Source: Stutzerimonas nitrititolerans
GTDB lineage: Bacteria; Pseudomonadota; Gammaproteobacteria; Pseudomonadales; Pseudomonadaceae
DNA: 64,000 nt
Direction: 5' to 3'
Assembly: GCF_003696285.1 (NCBI RefSeq)
Contig: NZ_RFFL01000010.1
Span: 62,001-126,000 of the forward strand
Shown in pieces: positions 51,090 through 59,499 of the stretch. Position numbers and translations under genes: made by a program. Within the stretch, counting starts at the first letter, position 1. Every line of letters starts with the position of its first letter. A model generated the notes under the pieces. That model saw only the letters and a program-made list of their open reading frames with translations. It searched no databases and was not told where the DNA came from.

Positions 51090-51155
51090 GTCCTGGTGTT
51101 CCGTTTCGTCGCGGCCGCGGACGAAACGGGAACAGACCTTAGCTGTCCTGCTGTA

Positions 51156-51190
51156 AAAAATGCCAGTCAGGTCTGCTGACTGGCATTTTT
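51156..51190 (+). terminator. Terminator after sucCD
   Basis: 15-bp stem AAAAATGCCAGTCAG/CTGACTGGCATTTTT with a 5-nt loop and a T-run. A second hairpin just before it (CCGTTTCGTC 51101-51110 / GACGAAACGG 51120-51129) has no T-run. Confidence 0.92.
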
Positions 51191-51390
51191 GTGTCCGGCG
51201 CAGCGTTTCCTGGCCTGCTCGGGCGGCGCTCACGGCGAGAGCTTGACCGCGTGGTCACCAATTCCGTCGCAAGAAACTCGTCTGAAGCCGGTAATTCCAG
51301 TAAGGTGCCACGTCTTTTTTGCGTGCGCCTCGCGCCGCAAATGAATCGAATAGTCTCGGACGCGCTTGCGTCTTCTGCGGTGGTACTCCA

Positions 51391-52698
51391 ATGACTCGAT
51401 TGAAAGGCCAGGATCTTCTGGCACTTGGTTTCATGACGTTCGCGCTGTTTCTTGGCGCGGGCAACATCATCTTTCCACCTAGCGCCGGTATGGCCGCCGG
51501 TGGGCGCATCGTGCCGGCCTCGATCGGCTTTCTGCTGACCGGAGTGGGCTTGCCGTTGCTCACGGTAGTGGCGCTGGCCCGTGTGGGTGGCGGCATGGAT
51601 CGTCTGACCGCGCCGCTGGGCCGTTGGGCGGGTCTGGCGCTAGCTGTCGCCGTCTATCTGGCGATCGGTCCTCTGTTCGCGACACCACGCACCGCAACGG
51701 TGTCGTTCGAAATGGGGATCGCACCCTTTGCCGGTAATTCGGCGGGTCCGCTGTTCATCTATACCTCGCTGTTCTTCCTGGCGGTCCTGTTGCTGGTACT
51801 GAACCCCGGACGGCTGATCGACCGGGTCGGTAAGTTCATCACGCCGGTGCTGCTGGCGGCATTGCTGGTCCTCGGTTGTGCTGCGCTGTTCGCGCCGGCC
51901 GGCGCGATCGGCGAGACGGCCGAAAGCTATCGCACCAGCCCGCTGCTCAAGGGATTTCTCGACGGTTACCTGACCATGGACGCCCTTGGCGCGCTGGTGT
52001 TCGGCATCGTGATTGCCACGGCGATCCGTGACCGTGGCGTAACGGAACCGGCATTGGTGACCCGCTATTCGATGATCGCCGGCGTGATCGCCGCGATCGG
52101 CCTTTCGCTGGTGTACCTGGCGCTGTTCTATCTCGGGGCCACCAGCCAGGGCATCGCCGGCGATGCGTCCAATGGTGTGCAGATCCTGACGACTTACGTA
52201 CAGCATACGTTCGGCAGCACCGGCAGCCTGTTGCTGGCGGTGGTCATTACGCTGGCCTGCCTGACGACCGCGGTTGGCCTGACGGCGGCCTGTGGTGAGT
52301 TTTTCAGTGGCGTGCTGCCGGTCAGCTATCGCACCGTGGTGGTGGTGTTCACGGCATTCAGCCTGCTGGTATCCAACCAGGGCCTGACCCAGCTGATCAG
52401 TGTTTCCGTTCCCGTACTGGTGGGCCTCTATCCATTGGCGATCGTGCTGGTCGCGCTTAGCCTGCTGGATCGCTTGTGGGTATCGCCGTGTCGCATCTTC
52501 GTCCCGACGATGGCGATCACGCTGATCTTCGGTGTGGTGGACGGTTTCGCCGCCGCGGGCTTCGACCAACTGGTGCCGGAGCTGTTCAAGCAGTTGCCGC
52601 TGGCCGCGCAGGGCATGGGCTGGCTGCTGCCGGTGCTGGTCACGCTGCTGGCCGCGATCATCGCCGACCGGGTGGCAGGCACACGCAAGACAGGTTGA
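51391..52698 (+). CDS. brnQ: Branched-chain amino acid cation symporter
   Basis: Sodium- or proton-coupled Leu/Ile/Val importer (BraB/BrnQ, LIVCS family) in the inner membrane. 435 residues, about 12 hydrophobic helices, starting MTRLKGQDLLALGFMTFALFLGAGNIIFPP and containing AIGPLFATPRTATVSFE, both family hallmarks. brnQ after sucCD is the order in P. aeruginosa. A perfect 12-bp inverted repeat (52710-52721/52729-52740) follows the stop. Confidence 0.96.
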   Translation: MTRLKGQDLLALGFMTFALFLGAGNIIFPPSAGMAAGGRIVPASIGFLLTGVGLPLLTVVALARVGGGMDRLTAPLGRWAGLALAVAVYLAIGPLFATPRTATVSFEMGIAPFAGNSAGPLFIYTSLFFLAVLLLVLNPGRLIDRVGKFITPVLLAALLVLGCAALFAPAGAIGETAESYRTSPLLKGFLDGYLTMDALGALVFGIVIATAIRDRGVTEPALVTRYSMIAGVIAAIGLSLVYLALFYLGATSQGIAGDASNGVQILTTYVQHTFGSTGSLLLAVVITLACLTTAVGLTAACGEFFSGVLPVSYRTVVVVFTAFSLLVSNQGLTQLISVSVPVLVGLYPLAIVLVALSLLDRLWVSPCRIFVPTMAITLIFGVVDGFAAAGFDQLVPELFKQLPLAAQGMGWLLPVLVTLLAAIIADRVAGTRKTG

Positions 52699-52709
52699 GC
52701 CTGGGGTCC

Positions 52710-52740
52710 GTTGCCGTTTCGCCGCGAACGAAACGGCAAC
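52710..52740 (+). terminator. Hairpin after brnQ
   Basis: Perfect 12-bp arms GTTGCCGTTTCG/CGAAACGGCAAC with a 7-nt loop, 11 bp after the brnQ stop. Lacks a T-run, so termination may need Rho; it shares CCGTTTCG with the hairpin at 51101. Confidence 0.55.
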
Positions 52741-52825
52741 GAAGCCGAAAGTTTGCAACTGGCGGGCCTCGACAGCCTGGCGAGCGTGCTGGCTATAATG
52801 CGGCGCAGTGTCGGAGGGAGGCCCG

Positions 52826-53551
52826 ATGTCTATTCCTGACCATTTGCTGCCGCATCTGATTGCCGTCGTCTGGTTCGTTTTCTGCTGGGTGGGTTACACC
52901 CGTTATGCCATCTGGCGCGGTCGTGATACGGCCTGCCTGGCCAGCGTGCTGCATCTCTACCGCAAGGATTGGATGCGGCGTCTAATGTTGCGTGACAACC
53001 GCATCGCCGATGCCAACGTGATCGGCAATCTCGAGCGCAATGCTTCCTTCTTCGCCTCCAGCACATTGATCATCCTCGCCGGTATCCTCACCGCGCTGGG
53101 GGCTTCGGATCGCGCGGTGTCGCTGCTGGCCGATCTGCCGTTTGCCCAGCCGGTCAGCCGGGGCCTGTCAGAGATAAAGCTGCTCGGCCTCGCCGTGGTG
53201 TTCGTCTATGCCTTCTTCACCTTCAGCTGGTGCATGCGCCAGTACAACTTCGCGGCCGTGCTGGTGGCTTCCGCGCCGGCGGTGGGTGAGCCCAATGTCA
53301 GCGACCAGCAGCGCAAGTCCTTCGCCGAGCGTGGGGCACGGGTCATGTCGATGGCGGCCAACCAGTTCAACTTCGGCCTGCGCGCCTATTACTTCGGCAT
53401 GGCGACGCTGTCCTGGTTCATCAATCCCTGGGTCTTCATGCTGGTGACGGCGGGCGTCGTGCTGATCCTGTACCGTCGCGAATTCCACTCTGACGTGCTC
53501 AAGGTAATGGTATTCACGCCAACCTTGCCGAGCGAACTGCCCAGGGAATAG
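52826..53551 (+). CDS. DUF599 family membrane protein
   Basis: 241-residue inner-membrane protein with four hydrophobic helices. It matches the DUF599 pattern: WVGYTRYA near the N-terminus, RDNRIADANVIGNLERNASFFASSTLIILAG, FTFSWCMRQYNF and RAYYFGMATLSWF. Function unknown; conserved downstream of brnQ in pseudomonads. ATG 52826 has GGAGGGAGG a few bases upstream. Confidence 0.9.
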   Translation: MSIPDHLLPHLIAVVWFVFCWVGYTRYAIWRGRDTACLASVLHLYRKDWMRRLMLRDNRIADANVIGNLERNASFFASSTLIILAGILTALGASDRAVSLLADLPFAQPVSRGLSEIKLLGLAVVFVYAFFTFSWCMRQYNFAAVLVASAPAVGEPNVSDQQRKSFAERGARVMSMAANQFNFGLRAYYFGMATLSWFINPWVFMLVTAGVVLILYRREFHSDVLKVMVFTPTLPSELPRE

Positions 53552-53607
53552 GTTGCTCCGCCGCGAGGCGTTACCATGCCCGGCTTGTTCGATTGTCGAG
53601 AGTTCGC

Positions 53608-54066
53608 ATGAGCGACCCCGTTATTCTGGAACGTACCCAGCACTTCCTGTCCTTCCTGCGCCACTGCCAGGTACTGGGCATGCGTGTCGAACAGGCCGAT
53701 CGAAAAGGCCTGACGCTGCGCCTGCCTTACAGCGACAAGATTGTCAGCGACCCCGAAACCCGGATCATCCATGGCGGCGCCATCACCACCCTGATGGATA
53801 CCACCTGCGGCATATCCACGGCTTGCGCGCTGCCCGAACTGGAAATCTGTCCGACGCTGGACCTGCGTATCGACTACATGCATCCCGCCGAGCCGGACCA
53901 TGACGTGTTCGGTTTCGCCGAGTGCTACCGGGTCACGCCGACCGTTATCTTCACTCGCGGCGTGGCCTATCAGCGCGACATCAACGAGCCCATCGCCCAC
54001 GTCGTCGGTGCCTTCATGCGCATGGGCAAGGGTGTGGTGACGGGCGAGCGGGGCGCATCCAGATGA
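53608..54066 (+). CDS. PaaI-type hotdog thioesterase
   Basis: 152-residue single hotdog domain acting on an unknown acyl-CoA. The signature RIIHGGAITTLMDTTCG and the DLRIDYMHPA strand are typical. It overlaps the next hotdog gene by 4 bp; the pair may form a hetero-oligomer or act on related substrates. Confidence 0.9.
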   Translation: MSDPVILERTQHFLSFLRHCQVLGMRVEQADRKGLTLRLPYSDKIVSDPETRIIHGGAITTLMDTTCGISTACALPELEICPTLDLRIDYMHPAEPDHDVFGFAECYRVTPTVIFTRGVAYQRDINEPIAHVVGAFMRMGKGVVTGERGASR

Positions 54067-54509
54067 GTAACAGAAATCTCAACGAATGGGTGCGCCAGGC
54101 CCATGAAAGCAACAACTACGATCCGCTGCTGCAGATGGTGCCCTACGCCAGGCTGATCGGTATCCAGTGCCTGCGCCTGGGTGACGAGATGGTGTTCCGC
54201 CTGCCCAGCAACCAGGACAACATCGGCAATCCCACCTTGCCGGCGCTGCATGGCGGGGTCATCGCCGGCTTCATGGAACACGCGGCGATGTTGCATCTGC
54301 TGATGTTCATGGGCAGTCCACATTTGCCCAAAATCATCGACTTCTCGATAGATTATCTTCGTGCCGGTCTTTATCGTGACACCTTCGCTGCCTGCCAGGT
54401 GTGGCGTCAGGGTCGCCGTGTCGCCAACGTCGCCGTCACTGCCTGGCAGACGAATCAGGCCGAACCCATCGCTACCGCTCGCTGCCATTTCAAGGTGGAC
54501 GAGCCCTGA
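54063..54509 (+). CDS. PaaI-type hotdog thioesterase, second copy
   Basis: 148 residues with the hotdog signature PALHGGVIAGFMEHAAM and FSIDYLRAGLYRDTFA. The acidic catalytic position (Asp in the first copy) is Glu here. Start at 54063 overlaps the first copy by 4 bp. Substrate unknown. Confidence 0.9.
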   Translation: MSNRNLNEWVRQAHESNNYDPLLQMVPYARLIGIQCLRLGDEMVFRLPSNQDNIGNPTLPALHGGVIAGFMEHAAMLHLLMFMGSPHLPKIIDFSIDYLRAGLYRDTFAACQVWRQGRRVANVAVTAWQTNQAEPIATARCHFKVDEP

Positions 54510-54538
54510 AGCGGTGGGCGATGTTTCAAGGAACTTGG

Positions 54539-55783
54539 ATGGATGCGTTGCTGATACTCGGCGGCTTGCTGCTGATCGTGCTGGGGGCTGTCTGGCTGGT
54601 GGCGCTGGCTTTCGGTACCAGCCTGTTCTGGGGCGTCGGGGTACTGGCGCTGCCGCCCGTCTCGCTGCTGTTCGTGTTTCGCCACTGGACAACGGCGCGC
54701 AGGGCGCTGTTGCTGAGCAGCCTGGGGTTCATTCCGCTGGTGGCGGGTTTCACCCTGCTGGCGAGCCAGAATCCCGAACGACTGGCGGCGATCATCAGCC
54801 TCGAATGGCTGCACGAGAAGAGCGACGATCAGGTTCGACTGGCAATGGATGTACGTGGGCGCCTCGATGGCCGTCCGTTCAGTCCGCACCAGGGCGAGTT
54901 CATCAATGGCGTGCTGACGCTGCGTGAGGGTAGCGACTTCTTCGCCAACCAGGCCGTCAGCATTCGCCTGCCGCTCTCTGGCGATGGGCCGCTGCGCCTC
55001 GATGTGCTGCCTCAGGATACCGGCTCGCTTCCTGAGGTCGAAATCAGCTGGATGCAGCCCGAACAGGAGCTCCCCGAGGCCCGGCGCCTGTCCCATGGCT
55101 ACACCCTGCATCTGGATCTGCAGCCGGTGCCGCCGAACAAGCTCGCCGGGGATTTTCATCTGGTACTGCCGCCTCGTTACAACACCAATCTCAGCGGTCG
55201 GGTAGAGCTCTACACCGACGACTTGCGTTATCGGGCCGGAGCGGTGGATACCCGCCATGACTCCCAGGCCACACTGGAACATGTGGCCACGGATTATCTG
55301 CAGCGTCGACATGCTACGCGACAGGTACAGCTCGAGTCCTTTCCGGCGGTGAGATTCCCTGCGACGTCCTTGCTGGCGACCATACAGGCCCGTGTGGATG
55401 GTCAGCAGCAGACCTACGAACTGCCGCTTGGCAAGGGGGCTCAAGGCTGGGCGGTGGCTGGCGATGAATACCCGCCGCTACCCGCCGAGCCCGAGCCGGT
55501 GGCTCCGCAGATCTCGACCCGAGCCGAAGAAGCGCCGGCTCCCACGCCGCGACTCGACCGGCGACAGCGTTTCTCCATGGAGCGTCTGCTGCGCGATCCT
55601 TCTGCCTATCGGAATCTCATGGTGCGCGCGCGTACCGAGCGGGGCGGCCTGGCCGAGGGACGTTTCCTCGGTATCGACCAGGATGGCAACCTGAACATTC
55701 GCCGGGTGATCAACGGACCTGGCGAGGCGCTTTACAACCTGGCGCCGGCGGAGATCGCCTCGCTCGAATTGCTGGAGCCCTGA
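54539..55783 (+). CDS. Conserved membrane protein of unknown function
   Basis: 414 residues. I do not recognise the family. The N-terminal ~80 residues contain three hydrophobic helices (LLILGGLLLIVLGAVWLV; a WGVGVLALPPVSLLF stretch; LGFIPLVAGFTLL). A long soluble part follows with paired beta-like segments and a Pro-rich linker near 320-345, ending in an SH3- or Sm-like stretch (RARTERGGLAEGRFLGIDQDGNLNI). ATG 54539 has AAGGA 7 nt upstream and is preferred to ATG 54521. Lies between thioesterases and htpG. Confidence 0.75.
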   Translation: MDALLILGGLLLIVLGAVWLVALAFGTSLFWGVGVLALPPVSLLFVFRHWTTARRALLLSSLGFIPLVAGFTLLASQNPERLAAIISLEWLHEKSDDQVRLAMDVRGRLDGRPFSPHQGEFINGVLTLREGSDFFANQAVSIRLPLSGDGPLRLDVLPQDTGSLPEVEISWMQPEQELPEARRLSHGYTLHLDLQPVPPNKLAGDFHLVLPPRYNTNLSGRVELYTDDLRYRAGAVDTRHDSQATLEHVATDYLQRRHATRQVQLESFPAVRFPATSLLATIQARVDGQQQTYELPLGKGAQGWAVAGDEYPPLPAEPEPVAPQISTRAEEAPAPTPRLDRRQRFSMERLLRDPSAYRNLMVRARTERGGLAEGRFLGIDQDGNLNIRRVINGPGEALYNLAPAEIASLELLEP

Positions 55784-55900
55784 GTGCAGCGCTCCGGCGC
55801 TGCGCGACTCTGCAGTCTTGAAATCCTCTCGTCTGCCCCCATCTGGCTGTCATCGCCGCGATCGCGGTCCGTGCCATTGACGATGTGGAGTTCGTAGACG

Positions 55901-57808
55901 ATGAGTGTGGAAACTCAAAACAAAGAAACCCTGGGCTTCCAGACCGAAGTGAAGCAACTGCTTCACCTGATGATCCATTCGCTGTACTCGAACAAGGAAA
56001 TCTTCCTTCGTGAGCTGATCTCCAACGCTTCCGACGCTGCCGACAAGCTGCGCTTCGAGGCGTTGGCTAAACCCGAATTGCTCGAAGGTGCCAGCGACCT
56101 GCGGATTCGCGTCAGCTACGACAAGGACGCCAAGACCGTTACCCTCGATGACAACGGCATCGGCATGAACCGCGACGACGTGGTGACCCACTTGGGCACC
56201 ATCGCCAAGTCCGGCACCGCCGATTTCATGAAGCACCTGACCGGCGACCAGAAGAAGGATTCGCACCTGATCGGCCAGTTCGGTGTCGGCTTCTACTCGG
56301 CGTTCATCGTTGCCGACCAGGTGGAAGTCTTCAGCCGCCGCGCCGGTACGCCGGCGGAAGAGGGCGTCTACTGGTCCTCGAAGGGCGAGGGTGAATTCGA
56401 GGTTGCCACCGTCGAGAAGGCTGAGCGCGGCACCCGTATCGTCCTGCATCTGAAGGCTGGCGAAGAAGAGTTCGCCGACGGCTGGCGCCTGCGCAACGTT
56501 ATCAAGAAGTACTCCGACCATATCGCGCTGCCCATCGAGTTGCCCAAGGAATTCCATGGCGAGGAGGAAGACAAGCCCGCCGAGCCTGAGTGGGAAACGG
56601 TCAACCGCGCCAGCGCGCTCTGGACCCGTCCGCGCACAGAGGTGAAGGACGAGGAATACCAGGAGTTCTACAAGCACGTTGCCCACGACTTCGAGAACCC
56701 GCTGGCCTGGAGCCACAACAAGGTCGAAGGCAAGCTGGAATACACCTCCTTGCTCTACGTGCCGGGCCGCGCACCGTTCGACCTGTACCAGCGCGAAGCG
56801 CCCAAGGGCCTCAAGCTCTATGTGCAGCGCGTGTTCATCATGGACCAGGCCGATGAGTTCCTGCCGCTGTACCTGCGCTTCATCAAGGGCGTCGTCGATT
56901 CCAACGACCTGTCGCTGAACGTCTCGCGCGAGATCCTGCAGAAGGACCCGGTGATCGACTCCATGAAGTCGGCACTGACCAAGCGCGTGCTGGACATGCT
57001 GGAGAAGCTGGCGAAGAACGAGCCCGAGCAGTACGCCTCCTTCTGGAAGCAGTTCGGCCAGGTGCTCAAGGAAGGTCCCGCCGAAGACTTCGCCAACAAG
57101 GAGAAGATCGCCAGCCTGCTGCGCTTTGCCTCCACCCAGGATGCCTCCGGCGAGCAGACGGTTTCGCTGGCCGATTACCTGGGCCGCGTGAAGGACGGCC
57201 AGGACAAGATCTACTTCCTCACCGGCGAGTCCTACGCCCAGGTCAAGAACAGCCCGCACCTGGAAGTCTTCCGCAAGAAGGGCATCGAAGTGCTGCTGCT
57301 CACCGATCGCATCGACGAGTGGCTGATGAGCTACCTGACCGAGTTCGACGGCAAGCAGTTCGTCGACGTGGCGCGTGGCGACCTGGATCTCGGCAAGCTG
57401 GATTCGGAAGAGGACAAGAAGGCCCAGGAAGAAATCGCCAAGGCGAAGGAAGGCCTGGTGGAGCGCCTCAAGGGAGCACTGGGTGACGCAGTGGCCGAGG
57501 TGCGGGTTTCCCATCGCCTCACCGACTCCCCTGCGATCCTCGCCATCGGCGAGCAGGACCTTGGACTGCAGATGCGCCAGATCCTCGAAGCCAGCGGGCA
57601 GAAGGTGCCGGAGTCCAAGCCGATCTTCGAGATCAACCCGCAGCATCCGCTGGTCGAGAAGCTGGATGCCGAGCCGGACGAAGACCGCTTCGCCGACCTC
57701 TCGCACATCCTCTTCGACCAGGCGGCGCTGGCGGCGGGCGACAGCCTCAAGGATCCGGCGGCCTATGTGCAGCGTCTGAACAAGCTGCTGGTGGAACTCT
57801 CCGCCTAA
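55901..57808 (+). CDS. htpG: Hsp90-family chaperone
   Basis: Cytosolic ATP-dependent chaperone, 635 residues. The GHKL ATPase domain has [23 protein letters not shown] and [11 protein letters not shown]; the middle domain has [29 protein letters not shown]; a C-terminal dimerisation domain follows. The start gives [24 protein letters not shown], as in the family. A strong terminator follows. Confidence 0.98.
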   Translation: MSVETQNKETLGFQTEVKQLLHLMIHSLYSNKEIFLRELISNASDAADKLRFEALAKPELLEGASDLRIRVSYDKDAKTVTLDDNGIGMNRDDVVTHLGTIAKSGTADFMKHLTGDQKKDSHLIGQFGVGFYSAFIVADQVEVFSRRAGTPAEEGVYWSSKGEGEFEVATVEKAERGTRIVLHLKAGEEEFADGWRLRNVIKKYSDHIALPIELPKEFHGEEEDKPAEPEWETVNRASALWTRPRTEVKDEEYQEFYKHVAHDFENPLAWSHNKVEGKLEYTSLLYVPGRAPFDLYQREAPKGLKLYVQRVFIMDQADEFLPLYLRFIKGVVDSNDLSLNVSREILQKDPVIDSMKSALTKRVLDMLEKLAKNEPEQYASFWKQFGQVLKEGPAEDFANKEKIASLLRFASTQDASGEQTVSLADYLGRVKDGQDKIYFLTGESYAQVKNSPHLEVFRKKGIEVLLLTDRIDEWLMSYLTEFDGKQFVDVARGDLDLGKLDSEEDKKAQEEIAKAKEGLVERLKGALGDAVAEVRVSHRLTDSPAILAIGEQDLGLQMRQILEASGQKVPESKPIFEINPQHPLVEKLDAEPDEDRFADLSHILFDQAALAAGDSLKDPAAYVQRLNKLLVELSA

Positions 57809-58253
57809 GCTCCGGCAGACGTAGCGAACTGAAGACACCGCTTTTCCTCACAAGGGAAAGCGGTGTTTTTCATTGCGCGCGAGTCTACCCGAATGGGTCG
57901 TCGGTCCCGGTCAGCATACAAAGCTTCGCGCCGAGGGCGGCCCTTCCACGGCTTGCACCATGCCAGCTGTCGAGAGTGATCGTGCCCATGCTCCTGCGTG
58001 GGTACGCGGCGTGCGATGCTCCGTCGCTGGGCGCAGAGCGCTGGGGTTGGGGTTCCCACGCGGGAGCATGGGAACCATCAGATCCTTGTGTGGGCGCGCC
58101 CTCGCGGCGAAAGCAGATGTCAGCCTGCCAGAAATGCCCGAAGCCTCGCCCCGAGGGCGGGGCTCCCACGATCAGAGCCTGCACGCCTTTCCTCCGGCGC
58201 CCCCCTGCCATTTCCAGTAGAATGTCCGTTTTGCTTGTCACCGGGAGCCGGCC
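57809..58253. repeat. Terminator and REP-like repeats after htpG
   Basis: 445 bases without a gene. After the htpG terminator there is a copy of the REP-like unit in the orientation of 3826-4130 (about 57920-58080), then a GCGCGCCCTCGCGGCGAAAGC stretch and a palindromic CTCGCCCCGAGGGCGGGGCTCCCACG. The last ~40 bases before 58254 are the leader of the DUF1315 gene. Confidence 0.7.
57835..57870 (+). terminator. Terminator of htpG
   Basis: 12-13-bp stem (A)CACCGCTTTTCC/GGGAAAGCGGTG(T) with one G-T pair, 6-nt loop and T-run. Confidence 0.92.
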
Positions 58254-58532
58254 ATGTCGTCCTATATCGAAGCCATCGAAAACATCACCCCCGAAATCTA
58301 TGAAAACCTCAAGACTGCCGTCGAGCTGGGCAAGTGGGGCGATGGGCGCAAATTGACCGCCGAGCAGAAGGAAACCTGCCTGGCCGCCATGATCGCCTGG
58401 GAAATGCAGAACCTGCCGGAAGAGCAACGCACGGGCTACATGGGTGGCCAGGAGTGCGGCTCCAAGAGCAAGAAGAACCAGGCACCCATCGACACCAGCC
58501 TGTTCGCTCCCGCTTCGGGAACTCGTCATTGA
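58254..58532 (+). CDS. DUF1315 (YeaC-type) family protein
   Basis: 92-residue cytosolic protein. It matches the YeaC/DUF1315 pattern: ITPEIYENLKTAVELGKWGDGRKLT, ETCLAAMIAWE and a C-terminal CGSKSK tail. Function unknown. Its stop overlaps the start of the next gene by one base. Confidence 0.88.
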   Translation: MSSYIEAIENITPEIYENLKTAVELGKWGDGRKLTAEQKETCLAAMIAWEMQNLPEEQRTGYMGGQECGSKSKKNQAPIDTSLFAPASGTRH

Positions 58533-59365
58533 TGCTTGAGTTGGGACGTGGCGCGCTGAGCAAGATGTCGGTGCAGCTGGGTGCGCCGGCACAGTATTTC
58601 TTCCGCCTGGACGATGCGCTGGTGCCGGTCAATCCGCTGATCGGCAAGACCCTGCGCCTGGAATACCTGGGTGCCATCCATTGCACGCATTGCGGGCGCA
58701 AGACCAACAAGAGTTTCAGCCAGGGATATTGCTATCCCTGCTTCAAGAAATTGCCGCAGTGCGACCTGTGCATCGTCAGCCCCGAGAGATGCCATCACGA
58801 GCTGGGCACCTGCCGTGATCCGCAGTGGGGCATGGACTTCTGCATGACGGACCATGTGGTCTATCTGGCCAATTCATCCGGCATCAAGGTGGGCATCACC
58901 CGCGCCACGCAGTTGCCGACACGTTGGCTGGATCAGGGCGCGAGCCAGGCGTTGCCGATCATGCGGGTCGCCACTCGCCAGCAGTCGGGCATGGTCGAAG
59001 ACCTGCTGCGCAGTCAAGTCGCCGACCGCACGAACTGGCGCGCGCTGCTCAAGGGCGACGCAGACCCCATCGACCTGATACAGACCCGCGAAGATATTTT
59101 CGATACCTGTGCGGACGGCTTGCGAGCGCTCCAGCAGCGCTTCGGCTTGCAGGCGATCCAGCCGGTGGCCGACGCGGAAGTCGTCGAGATCCGCTATCCG
59201 GTCGAGGCGTACCCGACCAAGATCGTCAGCCTGGACCTGGAAAAGACGCCGGTGATCGAAGGCACGCTCAAGGGCATCAAGGGTCAATATCTGATTCTCG
59301 ATACCGGCGTGATCAACATCCGCAAGTTCACGGCCTATCAGATAGCCGCAAGCTGCATGCAATGA
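58532..59365 (+). CDS. DUF2797 family protein
   Basis: 277 residues. An N-terminal zinc-ribbon-like region has CTHCGRKTNKSFSQGYCYPC and CDLCIVSPERCHHELGTCRDPQWG. A GIY-YIG-like stretch follows (VVYLANSSGIKVGITRATQLPTRWLDQGASQAL). The C-terminal part is beta-rich. Function unknown. Coupled to the DUF1315 gene (TGATG). Confidence 0.88.
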   Translation: MLELGRGALSKMSVQLGAPAQYFFRLDDALVPVNPLIGKTLRLEYLGAIHCTHCGRKTNKSFSQGYCYPCFKKLPQCDLCIVSPERCHHELGTCRDPQWGMDFCMTDHVVYLANSSGIKVGITRATQLPTRWLDQGASQALPIMRVATRQQSGMVEDLLRSQVADRTNWRALLKGDADPIDLIQTREDIFDTCADGLRALQQRFGLQAIQPVADAEVVEIRYPVEAYPTKIVSLDLEKTPVIEGTLKGIKGQYLILDTGVINIRKFTAYQIAASCMQ

Positions 59366-59499
59366 GCTTGATCAGGCCCCCAGCTGTGGGTCACTCTTCA
59401 GCGATCCGCCGCAGCCAGCAGTAGGCGACTCAGCTACTGTCCCCGAACAACCTGCAGCTCGAGCCCGTCGCTTCGAGCTGCCTCGAAGAGGCCCGCCAG

